From positions 1-64,000 of the forward strand of contig NZ_JAMQKA010000003.1 of NCBI RefSeq assembly GCF_031569985.1: 64,000 bases of DNA, given 5' to 3'. This document shows, one piece after another, positions 25,493 to 33,880 of this stretch. A program made the translations under genes and the position numbers. The first letter of the stretch is position 1. Each line of letters starts with the position of its first letter. Origin of the DNA: JAMQKA01 sp031569985. Its GTDB lineage: Bacteria; Bacteroidota; Rhodothermia; Balneolales; Balneolaceae. A model generated the notes under the pieces. The model did no database searches and had not been told where the DNA came from. It was given only the letters and a program-made list of their open reading frames with translations.

Positions 25493-28054
25493 TTATTTTT
25501 GTGCTGTTAACATTTCTTTTAATTTTTGGTATCGCGAATCTTCGATTAGCGCCTGCAACTCAGGTTGTGATTCGATATCGGCTATCATAGCAGCGTTAAT
25601 CCAACTTAGTGCCTCTGACCTCATGCCAAGCTTTTCATAAGTTGAAACCACACGCTGTCGAATTATGATATTCTCCTCGTTTATGTTCAACGCCTTGTTT
25701 AGGTATGCAAGTGCATTTGTTGAATCATTAATATCTGAATAATAAGCACCCAAATCGGCCAGGACTACTGCATCATTCGGGTTTATCTCAAGTTGTGAAT
25801 GGGCTTTCTCAATAGCGGTCAGGTACGACCTGCGGGCGTCATCTGGTTGTCCACTCAAATCATAGGCTGTTGCCAGGTTACCCCATATTTCATAGCGATC
25901 GGAATAAGTCTGAAGTGCTATCTTGTACATGTTGGCAGCCTCTTCATAATTTCCCTCCCAATAATAGATGCCGGCCAGGTTGTTTGCTGTTAATGGATTT
26001 TTATCCAGGGCAAGAGATCGTTCAAACATTATGCGAGCGCTGTCATTTTGGCCGCCGTAATAGTAAGCAACTCCCAGATTTGAGTATGCAGAACTGCTTT
26101 TGGGGGTAAGCGTAACAACTTGCTTAAATTGCCCTATTGCGTCATCAATATTTCCCTTATCAAGGTAATGAATCCCCAGATCTTTATATCCTTCCCAGTA
26201 TTCTGGTTTTTGCGCGATAGCCCGCTTATAGGTGTTTACAGCTTTTTCTGTGTACCCCTGTTCATCAAATGCTTTTGCCATCCCACGAAACGCTGGGTTA
26301 TATTTCGGATCAATTTCCAAAGCGTTGCTAAAATGCCTTATCGCAAGTTCTTGATCGCCTGTACCCAATTTCAGGATACCCATAAGTGTCTGCACAGGAG
26401 CTAATTCTGAATCTAGATCTAGGGCACGGCGTAATGAATTTTCAGCATGTTTTACAAATGATATGTTACCTGTTGATTCATACTTACGCCAATTCGATTC
26501 ACCCAGACCTGCATGTGCAAGAGCAAAATTATCATCAATTTCCAACGCCCTGTTAAAGAGTTGAATCGCTTCATTAAGGCTGGCGGGACTAATATAATTT
26601 TGGAGACTAGCTATTCCCTTTAGATAGTATTCGTAAGCGGTCGGATTGTAGGATACTTTCTCATTTAAATTTTGACTGATTTCAGCGTTTGTTTCGACCT
26701 CCACCTCCAACATCTTCAGCATGGCTTTAATCCCGTTTCTTTCAAGCAAAGCCAAGTTTCGGGATGACACAGAAACCTGCTCTGTATCCAGCCTGCGTAT
26801 ATTGTCGGCATCAATCAGTTCTAAAATAAGTCGTGTAGAATCTCTGAAAGTCTGAATACTTGAAGAAATTGCCAGGTTAACTCCAAATAATCTGTTTGCC
26901 TGCGTTGCACTGCGTACCTGTTCTTTCCTCATTTCGCCGGCAGGAGCAACCCAGTAGGAGTCTTGGTATTTCTCTAATTCAGAAAGTTTGTATGAAAATA
27001 TTTCACCAAGTCCATCACAAATAGCCTGCATATTAGGATCCTGACTAATATTTTCTATTGGGAGTACAGCCAGATATCTTTTCTCTGGCACAGTCGAAGG
27101 AAATAAACTTGATGAATTCAGGAAAAAGAGGAGCAAAATAACCAGGGTAGAGGCTACAGCTATTCCAGTGTAAACTTGTCCTTTTCTTCTAAAGATTTTG
27201 GATCGGTTTGAGGAACCTAAACTATAAGTTTTAGCATCAGCCTCATTACGTAGGTCAGTAAGGACTTCCGTTAGATTGGAATAACGTTGCTCGCGATCTT
27301 TTTTTAAGCACCTGGAAATGATTTTTTCGATGTGTTCAGGTACCTCAGTAGATACCCGCGAGATTGGGATCGGTGCCTCCTCAGCAATGGCATACATCAC
27401 CGCCGGTTCATAGATACCCTGAAAAGGAAGTTCCCCCGTAAAAAGTTCATATAACACTACTCCAAACGACCAAATATCCGACCGGATGTCGACTTCGATA
27501 CCTGACAGCTGTTCTGGTGACATATAAGCCGTTGTCCCCAGGGTGGTACCGATATTTGTTATATGTTTGGTCCCTTGTATTCGAGCCAGTCCGAAATCCA
27601 TGATCTTAACTCTCTGTTGTTCATCGACCATGATATTTCTTGACTTAATATCCCTGTGGATGATTCCCTTTTCATGGGCCTCGTTTATTCCACTAGCAAT
27701 CTGTTCAGTAATTTCAATCTTTTCTCGAAGAGTCAGATCCTTTTGATCAATAACCTCCTTTAGCTCCAAGCCATCAACATACTCCATTACAATGAAGAGT
27801 TCTTCCTCGCATTCCTCGATAGCGTATATATGGGCAATATTGGGATGATTCAAGACCGCAGCAGACTGTGCCTCTTGTTCAAAACGCTTTCGCTCAGTTG
27901 GATTTGAAGAGACGTGATATGGCAAGAACTTGAGCGCTACCTTGCGTTTTAGCTTGGTATCTTCAGCCAGGTAAACAACACCCATGCCGCCTTCCCCTAA
28001 CTTTCCAATAACACGGTAATGCAAAAAAGAAGATGGTATGCTCAATAGGCTCAC
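25493..28054 (-). CDS. Transmembrane Ser/Thr protein kinase with TPR region
   Basis: The kinase domain (about 13-275) is complete: LGEGGMG loop (19-25), VALKF Lys42, HRDIKSRN catalytic loop (133-140), DFG (153-155) and SPE (179-181). A single membrane helix (about 297-317) separates it from a C-terminal sensor part. That part begins with a FlgO/adenylate-cyclase-associated segment (AVLPIENISQDPNMQAICDG) and continues with about nine TPR units (about 480-840), for example NAIEIDPKYNPAFRGMAKAF-like repeats. At 853 residues it has the build common in Bacteroidota/Rhodothermota kinases. It is divergent from a PP2C phosphatase gene, suggesting an antagonistic pair. The targets are unknown. Confidence 0.93.
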   Translation of the reverse strand: MSLLSIPSSFLHYRVIGKLGEGGMGVVYLAEDTKLKRKVALKFLPYHVSSNPTERKRFEQEAQSAAVLNHPNIAHIYAIEECEEELFIVMEYVDGLELKEVIDQKDLTLREKIEITEQIASGINEAHEKGIIHRDIKSRNIMVDEQQRVKIMDFGLARIQGTKHITNIGTTLGTTAYMSPEQLSGIEVDIRSDIWSFGVVLYELFTGELPFQGIYEPAVMYAIAEEAPIPISRVSTEVPEHIEKIISRCLKKDREQRYSNLTEVLTDLRNEADAKTYSLGSSNRSKIFRRKGQVYTGIAVASTLVILLLFFLNSSSLFPSTVPEKRYLAVLPIENISQDPNMQAICDGLGEIFSYKLSELEKYQDSYWVAPAGEMRKEQVRSATQANRLFGVNLAISSSIQTFRDSTRLILELIDADNIRRLDTEQVSVSSRNLALLERNGIKAMLKMLEVEVETNAEISQNLNEKVSYNPTAYEYYLKGIASLQNYISPASLNEAIQLFNRALEIDDNFALAHAGLGESNWRKYESTGNISFVKHAENSLRRALDLDSELAPVQTLMGILKLGTGDQELAIRHFSNALEIDPKYNPAFRGMAKAFDEQGYTEKAVNTYKRAIAQKPEYWEGYKDLGIHYLDKGNIDDAIGQFKQVVTLTPKSSSAYSNLGVAYYYGGQNDSARIMFERSLALDKNPLTANNLAGIYYWEGNYEEAANMYKIALQTYSDRYEIWGNLATAYDLSGQPDDARRSYLTAIEKAHSQLEINPNDAVVLADLGAYYSDINDSTNALAYLNKALNINEENIIIRQRVVSTYEKLGMRSEALSWINAAMIADIESQPELQALIEDSRYQKLKEMLTAQK

Positions 28055-28170
28055 CCCTGTGTTTGAATTGTACCATTCACCTAAATAGAAGGCAATTTAC
28101 CAAATTGATAAGTAATAAATTGATAATAATTAATAACTTGGGGATAAGTAATTAAAAAAGTAAAACTTAT

Positions 28171-28192
28171 AAATTCCATAGGTGTGGAATTT
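28171..28192. promoter_or_regulatory. 8-bp inverted repeat in the kinase/phosphatase divergent promoter region
   Basis: AAATTCCA (28171-28178) and TGGAATTT (28185-28192) are perfect arms around a 6-base spacer. They overlap a TATTTTG -7-like element (28192-28198) of the phosphatase gene, so this is probably an operator; the regulator is unknown. Confidence 0.45.
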
Positions 28193-28217
28193 ATTTTGAA
28201 TTAAATGTTTATCAGGG

Positions 28218-29504
28218 ATGTCTTTAGATCAACTTGCGAAGGAGAACCAGCAACTCCGATTGGCCATTAATGAACTGAAAATCATTAATGACATTGCAAC
28301 TGCTATTTCATCAACACAACCGTTGGAAAAAGTGATTGACCAAATAGTATTTAAATGCATTAAGCACTTGGAGGCTGAAGAAGGGACCATAAGTTTATTG
28401 GAAGAAGGGTCAGAAGCCCAACAGTTTCATACCATGATTCGTCACCAAGATTCCACTATCGGTAAAGTTCCAATCAAATTGGACGATCGACTCAAGGGAT
28501 GGATGCTGAATAACAAATCAATTTTACTCAGTAATAATATCAGGGATGATCCGCGTTTTAAATTCCTTGATGAGGAGGCCTACTCCTTCAGATCAATTCT
28601 TTGTGTGCCCCTGATGATAAAGGGGGATCTTAAAGGATATCTCGCCACTTTTAACAAAAAAAATGGTGACCCATTTTCTGAAGAAGATCGCCGGTTGCTT
28701 TCGATAATCGGGTCACAGTCGGCACAGGTAATTGAAAATGCCCGCTTGTATGAAGAGGAAAAAGCGTTGATCAGCCTGCAGGAAGAATTGAGATTGGCGC
28801 GCGATATCCAGCTTAACCTGTTGCCAAAGAATACTCCTGAGATCCCCGGCATCCAGATTGCCGCAACCAACCTGCCTGCAAAATCAATAGGTGGGGATTA
28901 CTACGATTTTTTATCGATTTCATATGACAGGCTGGGTTTCTGTATAGGGGATATAACTGGAAAGGGGATGCCTGCTGCGATGTTAATGGCTAACCTGCAG
29001 GCAACATTTCGAAGCCAGGTCTTGAATGTAGAAGAACCCGATGAATGCTTAGAAGGCACGAATAAACTTCTTTACAGGAATTCGGAGTCCACTAAATTCG
29101 CCACTTTTTTCTATGGGGTATTGAATCCGGAAACAGGTATCCTGGAATATGCAAATGGCGGGCATGATGCTCCACTTCTCTTTCGGGATGGAAGTGCCCC
29201 ATTGTTTTTAAAGGCTACGGGGTTGCTTCTTGGCGCTTTCGAGGATGCAGAATATGACATGGCTACGATTTCTCTTCAACCCAAAGATCTGCTGCTTCTA
29301 TATACAGATGGGATAACGGAAGCCAAGAATAAAAACGATAACGAATTCGGGCTGGATAGACTGATACAGTTGACAAGTGAGCATCGACAATCTACGGCGT
29401 CTGAAATTTTAGATACCATATTGAAAGAGGTACAGGAATTCACAAATAAAACTCCACAAAGTGATGATATTACTTTGATGGTTATAAAAAATGATAAAGA
29501 ATAA
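28218..29504 (+). CDS. GAF domain PP2C-type (SpoIIE/RsbU) protein phosphatase
   Basis: The 428-residue cytoplasmic protein has a short coiled coil (LAKENQQLRLAINELKIIND), a GAF sensor domain (about 25-170), a linker helix (EEKALISLQEELRLARDIQ) and a SpoIIE-type PP2C phosphatase (about 200-428). The metal-binding motifs are present: GGDYYDF, IGDITGKGMPAAMLMA, ANGGHDAPLLF, LYTDGITEAKN and SDDITLMVI. Such proteins dephosphorylate anti-sigma-factor antagonists or kinase targets in partner-switching systems. The gene is divergent from a transmembrane Ser/Thr kinase across a 163-base promoter region, which suggests opposing control of the same phosphoproteins. Confidence 0.93.
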   Translation: MSLDQLAKENQQLRLAINELKIINDIATAISSTQPLEKVIDQIVFKCIKHLEAEEGTISLLEEGSEAQQFHTMIRHQDSTIGKVPIKLDDRLKGWMLNNKSILLSNNIRDDPRFKFLDEEAYSFRSILCVPLMIKGDLKGYLATFNKKNGDPFSEEDRRLLSIIGSQSAQVIENARLYEEEKALISLQEELRLARDIQLNLLPKNTPEIPGIQIAATNLPAKSIGGDYYDFLSISYDRLGFCIGDITGKGMPAAMLMANLQATFRSQVLNVEEPDECLEGTNKLLYRNSESTKFATFFYGVLNPETGILEYANGGHDAPLLFRDGSAPLFLKATGLLLGAFEDAEYDMATISLQPKDLLLLYTDGITEAKNKNDNEFGLDRLIQLTSEHRQSTASEILDTILKEVQEFTNKTPQSDDITLMVIKNDKE

Positions 29505-29617
29505 AGTTCCTCTGTTAAGAATTTTATACTTCAGTGATTAGATTAGGTGTATTCTGTTAAATTTCAGATTATTTTAGTTTATGTAATTTCAGGACGAACA
29601 AAAGATAGAGAAACAAA

Positions 29618-30052
29618 ATGAGCCAAGTCACTGTCATCAAAGAAATTAACGCCCCTGTTGAACTGGTTTTTCAAACGATTTCCGACATCCGCAACTTTTC
29701 TAAAGCTGTGCCGGATATTGTGGATGTGGAATTTTTGACGGATCAGAAAACGGGTGTGGGTACTCGTTTTAGAGAAACGCGGGTGATGTACGGCAAAGAG
29801 GCTACGGAAGAACTGGAGGTCACGGAATTGGTTGAAAATGATCGGATCCGCATTATGGCCGACAGTCACGGTGTGGTTTGGGATTCGCTTTTCTCAGTAA
29901 AAGAAAATGGAGATGCAACGGAGTTAACACTGGTAATGGATATGAGGCCTCACAAGTTGATGGCCAAAATTATGACTTTTGTTATGAAGAGATCGATGAG
30001 AAAAGCCCTGGAAAAAGATATGGATGCGGTAAAAGAATACTGTGAAGGATAG
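29618..30052 (+). CDS. SRPBCC (START/Bet v1-like) family protein
   Basis: A 144-residue protein of the polyketide-cyclase/SRPBCC type: the opening VTVIKEINAPVELVFQTISD, then FLTDQKTGVGTRFRETRVM, WDSLFSVKENGDATELTLVM and a long C-terminal helix. The fold makes a hydrophobic pocket for lipids or other small molecules; the ligand is unknown. It follows the GAF-PP2C gene by 113 bases but no regulatory link is evident. A 462-base non-coding region with a tandem array follows. Confidence 0.85.
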   Translation: MSQVTVIKEINAPVELVFQTISDIRNFSKAVPDIVDVEFLTDQKTGVGTRFRETRVMYGKEATEELEVTELVENDRIRIMADSHGVVWDSLFSVKENGDATELTLVMDMRPHKLMAKIMTFVMKRSMRKALEKDMDAVKEYCEG

Positions 30053-30087
30053 CTTGTTTTAGTTGTTCGATCTAAACTTTTATTTCG

Positions 30088-30211
30088 TGGGATTACGATC
30101 AATTACGAGCAAATCTCGAGATTAGGCGTACACGAAAAAGAATAGGGAGGTCGCGACGTCGACCTTATTGTGAAGCCAATACATGTCTACAAAGCCTCCT
30201 CGCGATGACAG
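30088..30211 (-). repeat. Interspersed repeat R1, copy 2 (inverted, degenerate)
   Basis: Read on the minus strand it starts CTGTCATCGCGAGGAGGC and continues with TTTGTAGACATGTATTGGC, closely matching the copy at 16816. The far end is more diverged but keeps ATCCCACG. Confidence 0.65.
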
Positions 30212-30294
30212 TTCACTCAAGAAGTAGTTTTCAATGAGGAGGTATAGTAAGCTCAGTAGTAAAACTGGTGGCCCTTACTACTCCTTGCTTCGGA

Positions 30295-30478
30295 GAGGCC
30301 TACTACGAGAGGTGGAGTAGGCTACCAAGAGGTCTGAGTAGACTAGCAAAGAGGCGTGGGTAGACTACCAAAGGGGACTGGGTAGTCCACCAAAGAGGTT
30401 TGGGTAGTCCACTCAAGGAGTTTGGGTAGTATACCCAAAAAGATCGGTTAGCCTACCAAAGGACTCTGAGTAGTCTAC
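30295..30478 (+). repeat. Tandem array of 22-bp dyad-symmetric units
   Basis: Eight clear units have the core GTAG-N-CTAC or a close variant, centred at 30321, 30342, 30364, 30386, 30408, 30430, 30452 and 30474. The spacing is 21 bases once and then 22 bases six times, and a weaker ninth unit is centred at 30299. The typical unit is about GGTAGWCYACCAAAGAGG with variable linkers. Each core is itself a near palindrome, and two helical turns separate neighbours. The units are too short and too divergent for a CRISPR array. Confidence 0.85.
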
Positions 30479-30514
30479 TTGCAGCGACAGAGCAGCCTGT
30501 TACTATGGCTTAGG

Positions 30515-31573
30515 TTAATTAGCTTTTGTCTCAAAGAGTACTCTAAACTCATTCGACATCCACTGCCTGATTCCATCCGGCTCATTTTGCTCCATAAATA
30601 GTGCTATATCCTGCATGTTTTCAATGAGGTCCAACGCAGACTGTGGTTGTAGAACGCTTGCTGCGGATGCGTAGCTGTCGGCCGTGATGCCATCCGGGGC
30701 TATGATGGTTACCTGTCGGCGGTCTGTTAGTCCAAGACCGGTTCGAGGGTCGATTATGTGGGAGTAGCGCGTTCCGTCAATTTCAACATGTTGGTACAAG
30801 TCACCCGAGGTAGCAACGGCTTTATTCGAAAGTGAGAGCATTATTTTATCTCTGACTCCGGAACTGTCATGGGTTAGCACTTCGATATTCCACCCCATGC
30901 GACCGGGGGGAGGGTCACCCAGTGCAATATCGCCACCTCCATCCACCAAGACTGCATTAATACCGTGCTCACGCAATACCTTCAACGCCTCATCGACCGC
31001 ATATCCTTTGGCAATGCCCCCAAGATCCAGCTGCATATTTTTTTGAGCAAGTAGAACGGATTGGGTTTGTCTGTTTAGCTTTAGATTCTGATACCCAACA
31101 CCAGATCCTGTTTTTGAGAGTAATTCTTTGGATGGAAGCTCAGGTTGCATCTGCCTGTTCATCTGGCGCCAGAGCTGTACATATGGACCAACTGTAACAT
31201 CAAAAGCACCATCAGTTTGACGAGCAACCTTTTGCGCAAAGGCTAATGTCTTGAACAGTGGTTCTGATACTACAACCGCGGTATCTCGTCCGGAGGTGCG
31301 CGAAAGCCGATTAAGTTCGCTGTTGGGATCGTAATCACTGAGAATGGAATTTAGCTCTTCCACTTTTTCAAAGGCGGCCTGGGAAGCAGAGTCGGCAAGC
31401 GTTTGTGATTGGGTATAGAGTACAATTCGAAATGTTGTGCCCATATGGCGGCTGCTGAACTCGTAGCGCTCGGTTTTCTGTGCAGTGACCAGCAAAGGGC
31501 AAATAAAAAACAGCAGGAGCAAAATGGAAAAGCTCCTGCTGCTGAATAAGTACAACACGTTCGTTTTTTTCAT
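30515..31573 (-). CDS. apbE: FAD:protein FMN transferase (ApbE family)
   Basis: ApbE covalently attaches FMN from FAD to a Thr/Ser of target flavoproteins (such as Nqr/Rnf subunits) on the outer face of the inner membrane. A signal peptide (ILLLLFFICPLLVTAQ) is followed by the family motifs: SSRHMGTTFRIVLY, LDLGGIAKGYAVDEAL, VLVDGGGDIALG and YSHIIDPRTGLGL, then an acidic/metal segment with ADSYASAASVL. The 352-residue length is typical. It lies 32 bases downstream of the SDR gene in the same orientation, with no clear functional link. It converges on the 22-bp dyad array. Confidence 0.95.
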   Translation of the reverse strand: MKKTNVLYLFSSRSFSILLLLFFICPLLVTAQKTERYEFSSRHMGTTFRIVLYTQSQTLADSASQAAFEKVEELNSILSDYDPNSELNRLSRTSGRDTAVVVSEPLFKTLAFAQKVARQTDGAFDVTVGPYVQLWRQMNRQMQPELPSKELLSKTGSGVGYQNLKLNRQTQSVLLAQKNMQLDLGGIAKGYAVDEALKVLREHGINAVLVDGGGDIALGDPPPGRMGWNIEVLTHDSSGVRDKIMLSLSNKAVATSGDLYQHVEIDGTRYSHIIDPRTGLGLTDRRQVTIIAPDGITADSYASAASVLQPQSALDLIENMQDIALFMEQNEPDGIRQWMSNEFRVLFETKAN

Positions 31574-31605
31574 TTCATGTGCATGAAATAAAATTAAGTA
31601 GACGG

Positions 31606-32424
31606 CTACACACCGCTAAATGCGCTAAATCCACCATCAACGGGGATAACGGTTCCGGTTACAAATTTAGAAGCTTCGCTTGCCAGCCAGACCGCTGTCC
31701 CGATCAGCTCTTCTTTTTCACCAAAACGATTCATCGGCGTATTGTCTACAATTGTTTGTCCGCGGTCAGTCAGAGATCCATCTTCGTTGAGCAACAGATC
31801 GCGGTTTTGCTCTCCGATGAAGAATCCGGGTGCAATGGCGTTAACGCGTAATCCATCGCCATATTTGATGGCCAGTTCAGTGGCAAGAAATTTGGTAAAG
31901 TTGTCAACGGCCGCTTTGGCAGCAGAATAACCGAGCACGCGGGTGATAGCCCGATCTGATGCCATAGAGGAGATGTGAATAATTGAACCCTGCTTGTTTT
32001 CAATCATGTCTTCGCCAAAGACTTTGGTGGGATGGTAAGTACCCATAAAGTTAAGATTCATCACATTTTCAAGAGCTTCATCTTCCAGGTCCAGGAAGGA
32101 TTGTTCAGGATTGATAGTAGCACCAGATAAGTTACCCCCCGCAGCGTTGATAAGAATATCGATGCGGCCCCACTGGTCAAGCACTTTCTTACGAGCCTCC
32201 TGCAGGTCAGATTTAACCAGGACATCGGCAATTAGTGGAATCGCTTCTCCACCGTTATCTTTGATTTCTTTTACATTCTCATCGGCAGAATCTTCACTTC
32301 TTCCAAGGATGCCAATTTTGGCCCCGGCTTCAGCCAGTCCTTTGGCCATTGCGCCGCCCAAAACCCCTGTTCCGCCTGTTACAATTGCGACTTTGCCAGA
32401 TAGATCAAAAAGATTGCTCATCAT
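31606..32424 (-). CDS. uxuB: SDR-family oxidoreductase, probable D-mannonate oxidoreductase
   Basis: A classical short-chain dehydrogenase (272 residues): VTGGTGVLGGAMA (TGxxxGxG), LINAAGG (NNAG-like), SSMASD catalytic Ser region and YSAAKAA (YxxxK). The C-terminal FVTGTVIPVDGGFSAFSGV and the NTPMNRFG segment resemble the SDR-type fructuronate reductases (UxuB/YjmF of Bacillus), which reduce D-fructuronate to D-mannonate with NADH. That would be the step after UxaC, although the gene lies 29 kb from uxaC. No CAAACGTTT operator was seen in front of it. Assignment to SDR is firm; the specific reaction is a family inference. Confidence 0.8.
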   Translation of the reverse strand: MMSNLFDLSGKVAIVTGGTGVLGGAMAKGLAEAGAKIGILGRSEDSADENVKEIKDNGGEAIPLIADVLVKSDLQEARKKVLDQWGRIDILINAAGGNLSGATINPEQSFLDLEDEALENVMNLNFMGTYHPTKVFGEDMIENKQGSIIHISSMASDRAITRVLGYSAAKAAVDNFTKFLATELAIKYGDGLRVNAIAPGFFIGEQNRDLLLNEDGSLTDRGQTIVDNTPMNRFGEKEELIGTAVWLASEASKFVTGTVIPVDGGFSAFSGV

Positions 32425-32652
32425 TCAATATTTAGGTCTGTGATTTTACTTATCATATCGGTCTCAAAGGAAAGGAAATATTACCGAAAAATCCATCTTA
32501 ATTGTGTCTAAAGGCAATTTATTGGCTTATTTTAAATAAATAATAGAAGTACGGTCAAAAGTGGATTTGGGTTGCTTTGATCCGAGTCGTTGTTTACTCA
32601 ATTTAGCCCATATATTTCGTCAAATCCTAATTATGAGCAGGGAGATTCCCAC

Positions 32653-33861
32653 CTAATCAGAATCATTTTCATTAACCACCTTTCCATCCACGATTACTGT
32701 TGAAATATGGGTGGTGTATTCAAATGGATCACCGTCAAAAAGAACAATGTCAGCATCTTTGCCTACCGCAATTGATCCCACCCGTTTTTCGATGTTGAGC
32801 AACTGTGCCGGTTGAATAGTCATTGCTCGCAATGCGGCTTCCCTGGGAAGTCCGTTGGCGACCGCAATAGCCGCTTCGTAGAGTATGATTCTTGTTTTGG
32901 GAACGTAGCTCTCAAATCCACTCTGAAAGGCGAAGGGGATGCCAGCCTCTGCCAGCTTAGCCGCAGTAGTAAAGCTGGCGTTTTTGGTGTCACCTGACGT
33001 GCGAACCATGGTGGGGTGGATAAAGACAGGAACACCTGCGTCCCTAATTTCATCAATCAGGAGATAAGCTTCCGCGGCACCGTCTAGTATCATTTCAAAT
33101 CCAAACTCCTCTTTCAGTCGGAGGGCCGTCATGATGTCCTGGGACTGATGCGCTGTTATCATGGCGGTCAGTTTACCATCGAGGATATCTGCCAGGGCTT
33201 CCATCTTTAGATCTTTGGATGGAGGATCATCAGAGTTGCGCTTTTCGGCATATTCTCGCGCTTTGATAAACGTTTGACGAAGCATGGCTACCCCTTTGGC
33301 GCGGGTGCCGGGCGAATCAAAATATCTGTCTACCATCGACCCGAGGGTAAAAGCTACCGTGGTTGCAGAGTCGATCACAGCTTCTTCCACAGTTTGATAG
33401 GGCGTTTTGGCGATCATGGTCTGTCCGCTGGCGATGGCGCCTGGACCATGACCCGTGTGAACTGTGGTAACGCCCTTGTCGAGTACAAATTTAACGAGTT
33501 CTTCTCGGGCATTATAGGCGTCAATCGCCCGCAGTTGCGGCTGAATGGGATCGGAATCATCCAGCTGATCCTGGTCAGAATCTAGGTTGTAAATTCCTGC
33601 CAATCCCACCACAGTGTGAGCGTCTATCAGTCCTGGCGTAACCACACTGGCTTCATGTACATCATAATTGTTGGGAATTTGAATTTCATCGGCCGATCCA
33701 ACGGCTTCAATTTTTTCATCACTTACAAGTATCACTCCATTTTGAATGGGTTCTCCATTCATCGTGTGTATCGTTTCACCTCTGACAGCTATTTGGGCCC
33801 TGAGCAGCGTGCTGGTAAAACTCAGCAGAATGACAATGCTTAAAAATATTCGCTTAATCAT
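32653..33861 (-). CDS. Secreted amidohydrolase family protein (1)
   Basis: A 402-residue imidazolonepropionase/dihydroorotase-like amidohydrolase with a signal peptide (IFLSIVILLSFTSTLLRAQ). The metal-dependent fold is shown by TPGLIDAHTVVGLAG near residue 85, the C-terminal PAQLLNIEKRVGSIAVGKDA and a final VDGKVVNEN. The usual HxH after PGLID is altered (DAHTV), so the metal site is not canonical. The start at 33861 is chosen because AGAAGGAA (complement of 33871-33878) is correctly spaced for it and too close to the ATG at 33870. It is 19 bases downstream of a paralogous gene, so the two are co-transcribed. The substrate is unknown. Confidence 0.85.
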   Translation of the reverse strand: MIKRIFLSIVILLSFTSTLLRAQIAVRGETIHTMNGEPIQNGVILVSDEKIEAVGSADEIQIPNNYDVHEASVVTPGLIDAHTVVGLAGIYNLDSDQDQLDDSDPIQPQLRAIDAYNAREELVKFVLDKGVTTVHTGHGPGAIASGQTMIAKTPYQTVEEAVIDSATTVAFTLGSMVDRYFDSPGTRAKGVAMLRQTFIKAREYAEKRNSDDPPSKDLKMEALADILDGKLTAMITAHQSQDIMTALRLKEEFGFEMILDGAAEAYLLIDEIRDAGVPVFIHPTMVRTSGDTKNASFTTAAKLAEAGIPFAFQSGFESYVPKTRIILYEAAIAVANGLPREAALRAMTIQPAQLLNIEKRVGSIAVGKDADIVLFDGDPFEYTTHISTVIVDGKVVNENDSD

Positions 33862-33880
33862 AATAATCATTTCCTTCTGG

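Larger units (their letters stand above)
30053..30514. other. Convergent intergenic region with repeat R1 and a 22-bp dyad array
   Basis: This 462-base gap lies between the stop codons of the SRPBCC gene and apbE. It holds a degenerate inverted copy of R1 (30088-30211) and a strictly periodic array (30295-30478). No gene was seen. Confidence 0.7.

Noticed and set aside
30295..30478. Array considered as a CRISPR
   Set aside because: The period is only 22 bases, the cores vary between units, there is no repeat/spacer alternation and no cas gene is nearby.
33268..33275. AAACGTTT match to the LacI operator core
   Set aside because: It lies inside the amidohydrolase coding sequence and lacks the flanking symmetry of the sites near uxaC and susC.
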